The notes under the pieces are model-generated. The model did not search any database. It saw only the letters and a program-made list of their open reading frames with translations, and was not told the DNA's origin. Shown piece after piece: positions 35,627-45,151 of a stretch of DNA of 64,000 nucleotides (the stretch's first letter is position 1; every line of letters begins with the position of its first letter). This DNA comes from Comamonadaceae bacterium. GTDB lineage: Bacteria > Pseudomonadota > Gammaproteobacteria > Burkholderiales > Burkholderiaceae_C. Location of the stretch: contig JAIYAR010000009.1 in the NCBI GenBank assembly GCA_027488985.1, positions 425,017-489,016 of the forward strand. Reading direction: 5' to 3'. A program made the position numbers and the translations under genes.

Positions 35627-36486
35627 ACGCCAACCTCTGCGGGTTCAGCCTGAGAAGCAGGTTCCAGCTGCAAGCGGTGCGCACCGCTGAAGCACAAAAA
35701 GCGGGTATTCAGAGCGCGGCCGATGGCGCACAGCCCGAGGTCGGTGGCGACAGCGTGGCCCATTTGCGTCATGCCGCTGCGGGAGATGACCACGGCCACG
35801 CCCATCTGGGCGGCCTTCATCACCATTTCGCTCGTCAAACGACCGGTGGTGTAGAAGACCAAGCCATTCACGTCCAGCGGCTCCGAGGCCAAGGCTTGCA
35901 AAGCCATCCAGCCGGCGATGGTGTCAATGGCATTGTGGCGACCCACATCTTCCACAAACAGCAATCGCTCGCTGCCACGAAACAAGGCACAACCGTGCAC
36001 CGAACCGGCAGATTTGTAAGTGCTGTCTTGCAGGCGAATGGTGTTGACGATGGCATAGACCTGCGCTTGGGTGACCACCGTGGGCGGCAAGGCAATGCCT
36101 TCGATATGCGCCATGACCTCGCCGAACAGGCTGCCCTGCCCGCAACCGGTGGTGACCACCCGCTTGACGGTTTTGGCTTCCACATCCACGATGCCGGTCA
36201 GCGTTTTGACGGCGGCGGCGCCCACTTCCCAATCGACGGTGATGGAATCGATGGCCGCCGCATCCGGCACCAGGCGCTGATTGATCAGGTAGCCCAACAC
36301 CAGCCACTCAGGGCGCTCGCCCAAGGTCATCAAGGTGACCAGCTCCCGTTTGTCCACATACACGGTGAGCGGACGCTCGGCCGGTATGTCCAGCGACTGG
36401 CGCTCGCCATGCTGGTTCACCACCTCGATGCTGTGCGTCAGAGGCGCACGCGCTTCGGTGAGGTACGGGGTGGCAGTCATGGACAT
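35623..36486 (-). CDS. fdhD: formate dehydrogenase accessory sulfurtransferase FdhD
   Basis: 287 residues. FdhD moves sulfur from a cysteine desulfurase onto the bis-MGD cofactor before insertion in formate dehydrogenase. Family motifs: ERPLTVYVDKRELVTLMTLG, PEWLVLGYLINQRLV, GSVHGCALFRGSERLLFVED, VGRHNAIDTIAGWM and ISRSGMTQMG. The E. coli CxxC loop is here VVTTGCGQGSLFG, with only the first Cys retained. It follows the alpha subunit gene by 16 bp and overlaps tupB. The FdsC protein of Rhodobacter, a homologue, also varies in these cysteines. Confidence 0.93.
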   Translation of the reverse strand: MSMTATPYLTEARAPLTHSIEVVNQHGERQSLDIPAERPLTVYVDKRELVTLMTLGERPEWLVLGYLINQRLVPDAAAIDSITVDWEVGAAAVKTLTGIVDVEAKTVKRVVTTGCGQGSLFGEVMAHIEGIALPPTVVTQAQVYAIVNTIRLQDSTYKSAGSVHGCALFRGSERLLFVEDVGRHNAIDTIAGWMALQALASEPLDVNGLVFYTTGRLTSEMVMKAAQMGVAVVISRSGMTQMGHAVATDLGLCAIGRALNTRFLCFSGAHRLQLEPASQAEPAEVGV

Positions 36487-36502
36487 TACTCAGGTTACAA
36501 GG

Positions 36503-39397
36503 TCACGCAGTCGCTGGTGCAGGGTTGGTCCCGTAGCCGCTGACTGCGGCTGGCTTGCCACCGCGGCGGATGGCCACAGCGCAGTACTTGAACTCCGGGA
36601 TTTTGCCGAAGGGGTCCAGCGCAGCATTGGTCATCAGGTTGGCCGCGGCTTCGTAATAGGCGAAGGGCACGAACACCGCACCACGGGGGGTACCGTCGTC
36701 ACGCCGCACGTGGATGGCCACGTTGCCACGGCGCGAGGCGATGGTAATGACATCACCCGCTTGCAAAGACATGGCTTGCATGTCGTCCCCGCACATGGAG
36801 GCGGTGGCCATGGGCTCGATAGCGTCGAGCACCGTGGCGCGGCGCGTCATGCTGCCGGTGTGCCAATGTTCCAGCTGACGGCCGGTGATCAGCACAAACG
36901 GGTACTCCGCATCCGGGCGCTCATTGGCCGGAATGATGTCCGCAGGCACCAGGTGCACACGGCCGTCATCGGTAGCGAATTTCTCGATGAACACGGTAGG
37001 GGCGCCGGGGTCTTCTGCGGTCAAGCAAGGGTAAGTCACGCTGGATTCGCGCTGCAGGCGCTCCCAGGTGATGCCGGAAATCGCGGCATGCATGGCCTGG
37101 CGCATTTCTTCATACACAGCAGCCACGCCATCGCTTTCGCCGGCGTAGTTCCAGTTCAGGCCCATGCCCTTGGCAATCTGCTGCAGGATCCACAGGTCAG
37201 GCTTGGCCTTGCCTGGCGGGTTAACCGCCTTTTTGCCGAGTTGCACCATGCGGTCGGTGTTGCTGACGGTGCCATCCTTTTCAGGCCAGGCGGTCGCAGG
37301 CAACACCACGTCGGCCAGCCATGCGGTTTCGGTCATGAAAATGTCCTGAACCACCATGTGCTCCAGAGACGCCAGCGCGTGGCGTGCATGGTTCAGGTCA
37401 GGGTCGCTCATGGCGGGGTTCTCACCCATGATGTACATGCCGCGCACCTTGTGCGGGTCGCTGTCATCGGCTAAAGCTTTGTGCATGATTTCCACCACGG
37501 TGTAGCCGGGCTGGTCGTCGAGCTTGGTGTTCCAGAAGTCCTCAAACCACGCGTGGGCTGCCTTGTTGGTGACGCGCTGGTAGTTGGGGAACATCATGGG
37601 GATCAGGCCCGCATCAGATGCGCCCTGCACGTTGTTCTGGCCACGCAAAGGGTGCAGGCCAGAGCCGGGTTTGCCGATCTGGCCGGTCACGGTGACCAGT
37701 GCGATCAGGCAGCGCGCATTGTCGGTGCCGTGCACGTGCTGGCTCACGCCCATGCCCCACAGAATCATGGCGCCTTTGGCCTTGGCAAATTCACGGGCCA
37801 CTTCGCGCAGGGTTTGCGCCGGAATGCCGCAAATAGGCTCCATGGCTTCGGGGCTGTAGCCCTTGACGTTTTCGCGCAGAGCCTCAAAGTTGCTGGCGCG
37901 CTTGGCGATGAAGTCCTGGTCCGCCAAGCCTTCTTCGATCACCACGTGGATCAATGCATTGAGCATGGCCACGTCGGTGTCGGCCTTGAACTGCAGGGTG
38001 CGCCACGCGTGCTTGCCGATGTCGGTGATGCGTGGGTCCGCCAACACAATCTTGGCACCCTTCTTGGACGCATTTTTCATCCAGGTGGCTGCCACCGGAT
38101 GGTTGGAAGTGGGGTTGGAGCCGATCACAAAGATCAGGTCCGAGTGCTCCACGTCGTTGACCTGGTTGCTCACCGCGCCGGAGCCCACGCCTTCGAGCAG
38201 CGCCGCCACACTAGAGGCGTGGCACAGGCGGGTGCAGTGGTCGACGTTGTTGCTGCCGAAGCCGGTGCGCACCAACTTCTGGAACAAATAGGCTTCTTCG
38301 TTGCTGCCCTTGGCAGAACCGAATCCGGCCAGGGCCTTGTTGCCGTACGTGTCACGCAGACCGCGCAACTTGCCGGTCGACAAGGCCAGCGCTTCTTCCC
38401 AGGTCGCTTCCCGGAAAACTTCGGACCAATCGGACGAGTCTCGGTTTAGCTTGTTAAGCAACTCGGGATCCTTGGACACACCCGCTTTGCGGATCAGGGG
38501 CACGGTCAAGCGCTGGGGGCTGTGCGCGTAGTCGAAGCCGAAGCGGCCCTTGACGCACAAGCGGTTGTGGTTGGCAGGGCCATCGCGCCCATCTACACTG
38601 ACGATGACATCGTCTTTCACGTTGTAGGTCAACAAACAACCTACGCCACAGAACGGGCATACCGAGTCGACTTTCTTGTCGACCACCTGGGTACCGATGT
38701 GGGACTTGGGCATCAAAGCGCCGGTGGGGCAGGCTTGTACGCATTCGCCGCAGGCCACGCAGGTGCTCTCCGCCATGGGGTCGTTCAAGTCGAACACAAT
38801 TTCGGAATGGGCGCCGCGGTTGGCGTAGCCGATCACGTCATTGACCTGCTCTTCGCGGCAGGCGCGCACACAACGGTTGCACTGGATACAGGCATCCAGA
38901 TTGACGGCCATAGCGGGGTGGGACACATCCGCCTTGGGTTGCTCGCGGCGCAGGGCCTTGAGCTCGGGGCGCACAGACACATCCATGCGCGCAGCCCAAT
39001 CGCTCAGCTCGCCGTGTTGCTGCTTGGCGTTAGGTGTGGAGTCTTCTGCATCATTCCATTTGTAGCCCTCATCCGGCATGTCGGAGAGCAACATTTCCAG
39101 CACCATCTTCTGGCTTTTGACGGCGCGCTCACTATTGGCCTGCACTTCCATGCCGGCGGTGGCACTGCGGCAGCAGCTCGGGGCCAGCGTGCGTTCGCCT
39201 TTGATCTCGACCACGCAGGCTCGGCAGTTGCCGTCGGCGCGCAGGCCGTCCTTGTAGCAAAGGTGAGGGATACACACACCACTGCGTTCCGCCGCTTTCA
39301 AAATGGATTCGCCTTCAAAGGCTTCCACAGGCTTTCCATCCAGAAGGAAGGTGATCACTTGGGGCGTCACTTCAACGTGTTTGGCAGGCGCGTTCAT
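36503..39397 (-). CDS. fdsA: NAD-dependent formate dehydrogenase, alpha (catalytic) subunit
   Basis: 964 residues. Domain order: N-terminal 2Fe-2S ferredoxin (CIPHLCYKDGLRADGNCRAC), NuoG-type Cys-His region (SCCRSATAGMEV), two 4Fe-4S ferredoxin sites (CIQCNRCVRACREEQ, STCVACGECVQACPTGALM), a further 4Fe-4S site (VCPFCGVGCLLTYNV), then the bis-MGD domain with VDHCTRLCHASSVAALLEGV, whose second Cys and His match the metal ligand and catalytic His. It oxidises formate to CO2 in the cytoplasm. Size and pairing match the FdhAB/FDH1 type. Its gene abuts the beta subunit gene. Confidence 0.94.
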   Translation of the reverse strand: MNAPAKHVEVTPQVITFLLDGKPVEAFEGESILKAAERSGVCIPHLCYKDGLRADGNCRACVVEIKGERTLAPSCCRSATAGMEVQANSERAVKSQKMVLEMLLSDMPDEGYKWNDAEDSTPNAKQQHGELSDWAARMDVSVRPELKALRREQPKADVSHPAMAVNLDACIQCNRCVRACREEQVNDVIGYANRGAHSEIVFDLNDPMAESTCVACGECVQACPTGALMPKSHIGTQVVDKKVDSVCPFCGVGCLLTYNVKDDVIVSVDGRDGPANHNRLCVKGRFGFDYAHSPQRLTVPLIRKAGVSKDPELLNKLNRDSSDWSEVFREATWEEALALSTGKLRGLRDTYGNKALAGFGSAKGSNEEAYLFQKLVRTGFGSNNVDHCTRLCHASSVAALLEGVGSGAVSNQVNDVEHSDLIFVIGSNPTSNHPVAATWMKNASKKGAKIVLADPRITDIGKHAWRTLQFKADTDVAMLNALIHVVIEEGLADQDFIAKRASNFEALRENVKGYSPEAMEPICGIPAQTLREVAREFAKAKGAMILWGMGVSQHVHGTDNARCLIALVTVTGQIGKPGSGLHPLRGQNNVQGASDAGLIPMMFPNYQRVTNKAAHAWFEDFWNTKLDDQPGYTVVEIMHKALADDSDPHKVRGMYIMGENPAMSDPDLNHARHALASLEHMVVQDIFMTETAWLADVVLPATAWPEKDGTVSNTDRMVQLGKKAVNPPGKAKPDLWILQQIAKGMGLNWNYAGESDGVAAVYEEMRQAMHAAISGITWERLQRESSVTYPCLTAEDPGAPTVFIEKFATDDGRVHLVPADIIPANERPDAEYPFVLITGRQLEHWHTGSMTRRATVLDAIEPMATASMCGDDMQAMSLQAGDVITIASRRGNVAIHVRRDDGTPRGAVFVPFAYYEAAANLMTNAALDPFGKIPEFKYCAVAIRRGGKPAAVSGYGTNPAPATA

Positions 39398-41200
39398 TTA
39401 GCTCACCTCGTGTGCAAAGTATTTCTGGACGCAACGCACCGGGTTCGGTGCCGCTTGGCCCAGACCGCAGATGGAGGCGTCGGTCATGACCACGTTCAAG
39501 TCTTCCAATGTGGTGTGGTCCCACACGGGCGATTCCATCAGCGTAGCGGCCTTGGCCGTGCCTACGCGGCAAGGCGTGCATTGGCCACAACTCTCGTGGG
39601 CATAAAAGCGCATCATGTTCAAAGCTGCATCGCGGGCCTTGTCGTGCTGGCTCAGCACGATGACCGCAGCCGATCCGATGAAGCCGCCATGAGGCTGCAA
39701 GGTATCAAAGTCGAGCGGCACATGCGACAAGCTGGCCGGAAAAATACCGCCGGACGCACCGCCCGGCAGATAGGCATACAGGTTGTGCCCGTCGAGCATG
39801 CCACCGCAGTATTCGTCTACCAGCTCTGCCACCGATATACCGGCGGGGGCCAGCTTCACGCCGGGGAACTTGACGCGACCGCTGACGCTGAATGAGCGCA
39901 GGCCCTTGCGACCATTGCGACCGAAACTGCTGAACCAGGAAGCGCCCTTTTCCACAATGTCGCGCACCCAATACAGAGTCTCGAAGTTGTGCTCCAGGGT
40001 GGGACGACCGAACAGGCCCACTTGGGCGATGTACGGCGGGCGCATACGAGGCTCGCCGCGCTTGCCCTCAATGCTTTCGATCATGGCGGACTCTTCGCCG
40101 CAAATATAGGCACCCGCGCCACGGCGCAGTTCAATGACGGGCAAGGGGCAAGGCGGGTTGGCCTGCAGCTTGGCGATCTCGGTTTCCAGAATGGCACGGC
40201 ATCCGTGGTACTCGTCCCGAAGGTAGATGTAGCAGGCGGTAGTGCCGACCACCTGGGCCGCCACCAACAGGCCTTCCAGGAAGCGGTGCGGATCGCGCTC
40301 GAGGTAGGTACGGTCCTTAAACGTTCCGGGCTCGCCTTCGTCAATGTTCACTGCCATCAGGCGGGGGGCAGGCTGATCGCGCACGATGCGCCACTTGCGC
40401 CCTGCCGGGAAACCTGCTCCACCCAGACCACGCAGGCCGGAATCTTCCATGGCCTTGATAACGGACTCGGCGTCCTGTGTACCCTGGCTCAGGGCTGCGG
40501 CCAGTGCGTAGCCTCCCTTGGCCTTGTAAGTGTCGTATCCGGTGTAGCCGGGGGCTACTTCCACCGCATGGGGTTCCGGGGACACGGCGCGTTCCGCATA
40601 GGCGGACGCTATAAATTCTGTAGCTTGCGTCGCAGAGGGGTGGCCGCCTTTGGCGTCTTTCACCAGCTGCGCAATGGACTCCACGGTCGCCCGGGGCACA
40701 GGGTGCTGATGCACGACTGCGGCAGGCGCCTGTTCGCAACGGCCGATACACGGAGCGGGAATCACGCGAACATCTTCATTTCCCAATAGGGAGGGCAGGC
40801 GCGCAAGCAGATCCTTGGCGCCCGCCATCTCACAACTCAAGCCATCGCACACCCGCACCGTCAACTGCGGCACGGTCTCGTCACCTCGCACCACTTCAAA
40901 GTGGTGGTAGAAGGTGGCGACCTCGTACACCTCGGCCATGGGAATGTTCATTTCCTTGGCGAGGGCTACCAGATGCCTGTCGTGCAGGCAACGGTAGGCG
41001 TCGTTGAGTTTGTGCAGGTGCTCAATCAACAGGTCACGCCGGTGAGGCGCTGCGCCAATCAACGCCCGGACCTCAGCCACAGAAGCATCGTCAGCCTGAC
41101 GACCTTTGAGTTTGCTTTTGCGACGGATGCGGTCCCGCATGTCTTCCACTGTGGCCAATGCCACTGTGGTGGTCTGCGGAGCGAGGCTGGATGCTGTCAT
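39398..41200 (-). CDS. fdsB: formate dehydrogenase, fused gamma-beta (NuoE-NuoF-like) subunit
   Basis: 600 residues. Residues ~25-160 are a NuoE/FdsG-type thioredoxin-like [2Fe-2S] domain (VCDGLSCEMAGAKDLL and APCIGRCEQAPAAVVHQHPV, C-x4-C...C-x3-C); residues ~230-600 are a NuoF/FdsB-type diaphorase with FMN/NAD sites (GLRGLGGAGFPAGRKWRIV, AVNIDEGEPGTFKDRTYLER, GAGAYICGEESAMIESIEGK) and the 4Fe-4S motif ESCGQCTPCRVG. The linker near 180-220 is variable and includes repeat-like DNA. It takes electrons from the alpha subunit to NAD+. The fused form resembles the beta subunit of methylotroph tungsten FDH1. The gene directly precedes fdsA and follows the OFA gene by 27 bp. Confidence 0.93.
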   Translation of the reverse strand: MTASSLAPQTTTVALATVEDMRDRIRRKSKLKGRQADDASVAEVRALIGAAPHRRDLLIEHLHKLNDAYRCLHDRHLVALAKEMNIPMAEVYEVATFYHHFEVVRGDETVPQLTVRVCDGLSCEMAGAKDLLARLPSLLGNEDVRVIPAPCIGRCEQAPAAVVHQHPVPRATVESIAQLVKDAKGGHPSATQATEFIASAYAERAVSPEPHAVEVAPGYTGYDTYKAKGGYALAAALSQGTQDAESVIKAMEDSGLRGLGGAGFPAGRKWRIVRDQPAPRLMAVNIDEGEPGTFKDRTYLERDPHRFLEGLLVAAQVVGTTACYIYLRDEYHGCRAILETEIAKLQANPPCPLPVIELRRGAGAYICGEESAMIESIEGKRGEPRMRPPYIAQVGLFGRPTLEHNFETLYWVRDIVEKGASWFSSFGRNGRKGLRSFSVSGRVKFPGVKLAPAGISVAELVDEYCGGMLDGHNLYAYLPGGASGGIFPASLSHVPLDFDTLQPHGGFIGSAAVIVLSQHDKARDAALNMMRFYAHESCGQCTPCRVGTAKAATLMESPVWDHTTLEDLNVVMTDASICGLGQAAPNPVRCVQKYFAHEVS

Positions 41201-41227
41201 GGCGTTCCCGTTGAGATTCTTGAAAGG

Positions 41228-42856
41228 TTAAGCGAAGAACTTGGCCACGCTCTGCAAGGTGCGGTACACGCCCCAAGCCAAAGGCAAGCCTACCGCCAAC
41301 CAGGCGAATGCCACCACCCACGTCGGGATGGCATCTGCACCGCCGGTGCTGGCACCGACCTCAGAAGCTGCAGCACGTTCGTGGGCCAGCTTCTTCTCTT
41401 CAGCGAGTTCGGCGTCTGTCATGAACCACTTATTGTCCAGGGGGCGGACCAACAGGTTGCAGATCAGGCCCACCACCAGCATGCCCACCAGGATGTACAT
41501 GGTCTGGTTATAAACCTGCTCGCGAGGAATGCCCAGGCCGAGCTGGTATTCGCGCATGTAGTTCACCACCACAGGACCCAACACACCGGCGGTTGCCCAA
41601 GCAGTCAACAGGCGACCGTGGATAGCGCCCACCATCTGGGTACCAAACAAGTCAGCGAGATAAGCAGGCACAGTGGCGAAGCCGCCCCCGTACATACTCA
41701 AAATCACACAGAAAGCGCCCACAAAGAGCACGATGCTGCCCGCCGCTGCACTGCCGGGAACGCTGAAGTACATCAGGCCACCCAACACGAAAAACACGAT
41801 GTAGGTGATCTTGCGACCCATCTTGTCGGACAGACTGGCCCAGAAGAAGCGGCCACCGATGTTGAACAATGAAAGCAGCGCCGTGAAGCCAGCCGCCACG
41901 GTAGCAATGGCAGCCAACTGGGCTTTGTCGAGCTCGCCGAATTTGGCTTGCACACCGATCAAGTTGCCGCCGAACACTTCTTGCAACATGGGAGAAGCCA
42001 TGCCGATCACACCGATACCTGCGCTCACGTTCATGCACAAGACCATCCAGATGAGCCAGAACTGGGGAATGCCCCAGACCTTCTTCACGTGGACGTGCTT
42101 TTGGGTGATCATGGCGTTGTTCACTTGGGCAGGAGGAGGCGTCCAACCTGCAGGCTTCCAACCGGTTTCAGGAACACGGTAGCCGAATGCACCGGCCATC
42201 ATGAACACGAAGTAAACGAGGGCCATCACCACGAAGGTCTGCATCACACCCATGTCAGTGGGGGTAGCGAAATACTTCATCAGGTCAGCGGCCAAGGGGG
42301 AGCCGATCATGGCTCCACCACCGAAGCCCATGATGGCCATGCCGGTAGCCATGCCACGACGGTCGGGAAACCATTTGATGAGGGTAGACACCGGCGAGAT
42401 ATAGCCCAAGCCCAGACCGATGCCACCGATCACGCCGGAGCCCAGAATCATGAGCCAGAACTGGTGGGTCTTGATGCCGATCGCAGAGATCAACATGCCA
42501 CCGCACCAGCACACCGCCGACACCACACCAGCCTTGCGCGGACCGGCACGCTCCAGCCAACCACCCCAGGTGGCAGCGCTGGAGCCCAGCAGCACGAAGA
42601 ACAGGGTGTACATCCAGCCCAGCGTAGAGATCTGCCAGTCGCAGGTCGTGGTGAACAGCTGTCCCCAGAAACCTACGTCGGGGCTGCACTTGATGGCTTC
42701 TTTGATGCCCAGTGCTTTGGAGAGTGGCAGCCAGAACACGGAAAAGCCATAGGCCATACCAATGCAAAGGTGAATGGCGAGAGCGGCGGGCGGTACCAGC
42801 CAACGGTTGAAGCCGGGGCCGGCAATGATCCGTTCCTTGTCGAGTAGTCCAGACAT
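41228..42856 (-). CDS. OFA-family oxalate/formate MFS antiporter
   Basis: 542 residues, longer than typical MFS because of extra loops and a C-terminal hydrophilic and membrane tail. The OFA opening reads NRWLVPPAALAIHLCIGMAY, then the MFS loop 2-3 and GLGLGYISPVSTLIKWFPDR, GMATGMAIMGFGGGAMIGSP and the loop 8-9 FWASLSDKMGRKITYIV. The OxlT/OFA family exchanges formate, oxalate or related carboxylates. It has a strong ribosome site (AAAGGAG 7 bases before ATG 42856), is first of the genes after the LysR regulator and 27 bp before the dehydrogenase, so formate or oxalate import for oxidation is likely. Confidence 0.9.
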   Translation of the reverse strand: MSGLLDKERIIAGPGFNRWLVPPAALAIHLCIGMAYGFSVFWLPLSKALGIKEAIKCSPDVGFWGQLFTTTCDWQISTLGWMYTLFFVLLGSSAATWGGWLERAGPRKAGVVSAVCWCGGMLISAIGIKTHQFWLMILGSGVIGGIGLGLGYISPVSTLIKWFPDRRGMATGMAIMGFGGGAMIGSPLAADLMKYFATPTDMGVMQTFVVMALVYFVFMMAGAFGYRVPETGWKPAGWTPPPAQVNNAMITQKHVHVKKVWGIPQFWLIWMVLCMNVSAGIGVIGMASPMLQEVFGGNLIGVQAKFGELDKAQLAAIATVAAGFTALLSLFNIGGRFFWASLSDKMGRKITYIVFFVLGGLMYFSVPGSAAAGSIVLFVGAFCVILSMYGGGFATVPAYLADLFGTQMVGAIHGRLLTAWATAGVLGPVVVNYMREYQLGLGIPREQVYNQTMYILVGMLVVGLICNLLVRPLDNKWFMTDAELAEEKKLAHERAAASEVGASTGGADAIPTWVVAFAWLAVGLPLAWGVYRTLQSVAKFFA

Positions 42857-42961
42857 GTAGTCTCCTTTAGGATTTATATAAACACTGGCTCACCGCTGTC
42901 CAACGGGGCGAGCGCAGTGTTACCGCTCAGGCTGGAGCCGTCCAATGGATTCAACACATGC

Positions 42962-42972
42962 TTTGATTCAAA
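42962..42972. promoter_or_regulatory. candidate LysR-type operator upstream of the OFA-formate genes
   Basis: TTTGATTCAAA is an 11-bp inverted repeat (TTTGA/TCAAA) in the 240-bp gap between the LysR stop and the OFA start, about 106 bp before the OFA ATG. Spacing and symmetry suit a LysR box, but one short palindrome could be chance. No confident -35/-10 was found. Confidence 0.3.
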
Positions 42973-43095
42973 AACTAAATGCTGCAGCGCGGCATATGAC
43001 TGTGATTTAGCAGTGCGAAAGTTGCCATGCTCCACTCAGCCGCCTGCTCCGCAAATCTGTTTGCCGGGGGCATCGACCCTGGTGTGCCGCTCACA

Positions 43096-44043
43096 CTAAA
43101 TGGATGTCAGCAGTCCCGTATGCGCTGCGGCGTGGCGCAACCAGGCGCCGTCCTGCGCCAATGAAACCGCCGCTTCCATGGCCCGTGAGGGCCGCACGGA
43201 CGCCTGCGACATGAAGCTGATGGGCGTAAGCACTTGCGGGCTCACAAGCGGCAGTGCTTCCAGCTCGCGGTAGCCCCGCACTGCAGAGACCAACGCGCCC
43301 GGCAGCACACTGCACACCTGGCCGGCCACCACACTGAGTGCCAGTGTCAGGATGGAATTGGTTTCAATGATGGCGCGAGGCTTGCATCCCACAGCTGCAA
43401 AAGACGCGTCCACAATGGTCCGGTTGTGCATTTCCGACGTCAGCAGGCACAGAGGCAAGTCTGCCGCGTCCTTCCACTGCATGGGCTTGCCGATCTGCAA
43501 TTCGACCGCGTGGACGCGCGCAGCTTTTCGCAACAGAAAGTAATGCTCGTTGTATTGGGGGTATGAGGTGAGCTGTACCTCACGCAAATTCATCCGCTCG
43601 GTATAGCCCAGTGCCAAATCAATTGACAGATTCTCCAGGCGCTTTTCCAGCTCGGTCGAGCTCAAGGACAGCACCACCGGCATTACTTCGGGGTACTTGG
43701 CCTGCAACATGGCGGCAAATCGCGCCGCCAACGGCACGGCAGTAGGCACCGCACCCACAATTAATCGACCAGTCGGCTGATTGGCGGTGCTGCGCAAAGA
43801 CTGCGCCAGCACCTTGTGCTCATGCAACATGCGCCTGGCAGAGGTCAGGACTTGCTCTCCCTCAGGGGTAAAGCCTACGAAGGTGCGCCCCCGTCGGACG
43901 ATCACCACCTCAAACTCTTCCTCCAGCGCCCGCAAGGCGTTGGAGAGAGCCGGCTGCGTGATGTGGCAGGCCTGCGCCGCCCGGGCAAAGTGGCGGTGCT
44001 CATCAAGCGCCACGAGGTACCGGAGGGAAGAGAGCAGGTTCAT
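43096..44043 (-). CDS. LysR-family transcriptional regulator of the formate module
   Basis: 315 residues from ATG 44043 (MNLLSSLRYLVALDEHRHFA); the longer start at 44124 overlaps the preceding gene. The N-terminal HTH reads HFARAAQACHITQPALSNAL and the effector domain starts GRLIVGAVPTAVPLAARFAA. It resembles the OxyR-like subgroup (FARAA..CHITQPALS) but lacks an obvious redox Cys pair. It is transcribed in the same direction as the OFA and FDH genes, with mrp 16 bp upstream. Effector, perhaps formate or oxalate, is inferred from location only. Confidence 0.88.
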   Translation of the reverse strand: MNLLSSLRYLVALDEHRHFARAAQACHITQPALSNALRALEEEFEVVIVRRGRTFVGFTPEGEQVLTSARRMLHEHKVLAQSLRSTANQPTGRLIVGAVPTAVPLAARFAAMLQAKYPEVMPVVLSLSSTELEKRLENLSIDLALGYTERMNLREVQLTSYPQYNEHYFLLRKAARVHAVELQIGKPMQWKDAADLPLCLLTSEMHNRTIVDASFAAVGCKPRAIIETNSILTLALSVVAGQVCSVLPGALVSAVRGYRELEALPLVSPQVLTPISFMSQASVRPSRAMEAAVSLAQDGAWLRHAAAHTGLLTSI

Positions 44044-44059
44044 GACAGGCCGGCTCAGG

Positions 44060-45151
44060 TCAGCTGTTTTTGCTGATCGTGATGGTCGGGAACTTGCTGG
44101 AGAAATCTTTGGACTGCGCCGCAATCTTCAGCGCCACCTGGCGGGCAATGCTTTTGTAGAGGCCGGCCACTTCACTTTCAGGATCTGCAACCACCGTCGG
44201 GCGGCCGCTGTCAGCCTGCTCCCGGATCTGCAATGCCAAGGGCAAAGCGCCCAAGTAGTCCATGCCATACCCCGCCGCCATTTTCTTGCCGCCATCAGCT
44301 CCGAAGATGTGCTCCACATGGCCGCAGTTGCTGCACACGTGCACTGCCATGTTTTCCACAATACCCAGAATCGGAACACCGACTTTCTCGAACATCTTGA
44401 TGCCCTTCTTGGCATCCAGCAGCGCAATGTCTTGCGGGGTGGTCACCACCACCGCACCAGTCAAAGGCACCCGCTGGCTCAGGGTGAGCTGGATGTCGCC
44501 GGTGCCTGGGGGCATATCCACCACGAGGTAGTCCAAGTCTTTCCAGTTGGTCTGGCGCAGCAACTGCTCCAGCGCTTGGGTGGCCATGGGGCCGCGCCAG
44601 ATCATGGCCTGGTCGCCATCGACCAAAAAGCCGATGGACATGACCTGAACGCCATGGTTCTCCATGGGCTCCATGGTTTTGCCATCCGCGGTGTCGGGCC
44701 GGCCTTCAATGCCCATCATCATGGGTTGGCTGGGTCCGTAAATGTCTGCATCGAGCAAGCCCACGCGTGCGCCTTCGGCGGCCAATGCCAACGCCAGGTT
44801 GGCCGCGGTGGTGCTCTTGCCCACGCCACCCTTGCCGGATGCCACGGCCACAATGTTTTTCACACCGGGCAGCAGTTGCACTCCGCGCTGCACCGCATGC
44901 GGCACGATGTTCAGCTTGGGGGTCACAGTCACATTGCCCACGCCGGCAACTGCACGCGCAGCTTGCGTCACCAGCTCCACCAGTGATGGCCATTGGCTCT
45001 TGGCGGGGTAGCCCAGTTCCAGATCCATGTGCACGTCGGCGCCTTGCACCTTGATGTTTTTGAATGCTTTGGCGCTGGCAAAGGTGGCGCCTGTGTTCGG
45101 GTCGATCAGGCTCTGCAAGGCCTGGGTAATGTCTTGTTCGGTAAACGCCAT
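44060..45151 (-). CDS. apbC: Mrp/ApbC-type iron-sulfur carrier ATPase
   Basis: 363 residues from ATG 45151 (MAFTEQDITQALQSLIDP). An N-terminal DUF59/MIP18-like domain (residues 1-~85) is followed by the P-loop ATPase (VASGKGGVGKSTTAANLALA, deviant Walker A), VGLLDADIYGPSQPMMMG, DYLVVDMPPGTGDIQLTLSQ and the CxxC at VCSNCGHVEHIFG that carries the 4Fe-4S cluster. It delivers clusters to apoproteins, useful for the many Fe-S enzymes here (FDH, CoxS, FadH). It is divergent from the patatin gene, with 139 bp between. Confidence 0.95.
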   Translation of the reverse strand: MAFTEQDITQALQSLIDPNTGATFASAKAFKNIKVQGADVHMDLELGYPAKSQWPSLVELVTQAARAVAGVGNVTVTPKLNIVPHAVQRGVQLLPGVKNIVAVASGKGGVGKSTTAANLALALAAEGARVGLLDADIYGPSQPMMMGIEGRPDTADGKTMEPMENHGVQVMSIGFLVDGDQAMIWRGPMATQALEQLLRQTNWKDLDYLVVDMPPGTGDIQLTLSQRVPLTGAVVVTTPQDIALLDAKKGIKMFEKVGVPILGIVENMAVHVCSNCGHVEHIFGADGGKKMAAGYGMDYLGALPLALQIREQADSGRPTVVADPESEVAGLYKSIARQVALKIAAQSKDFSSKFPTITISKNS

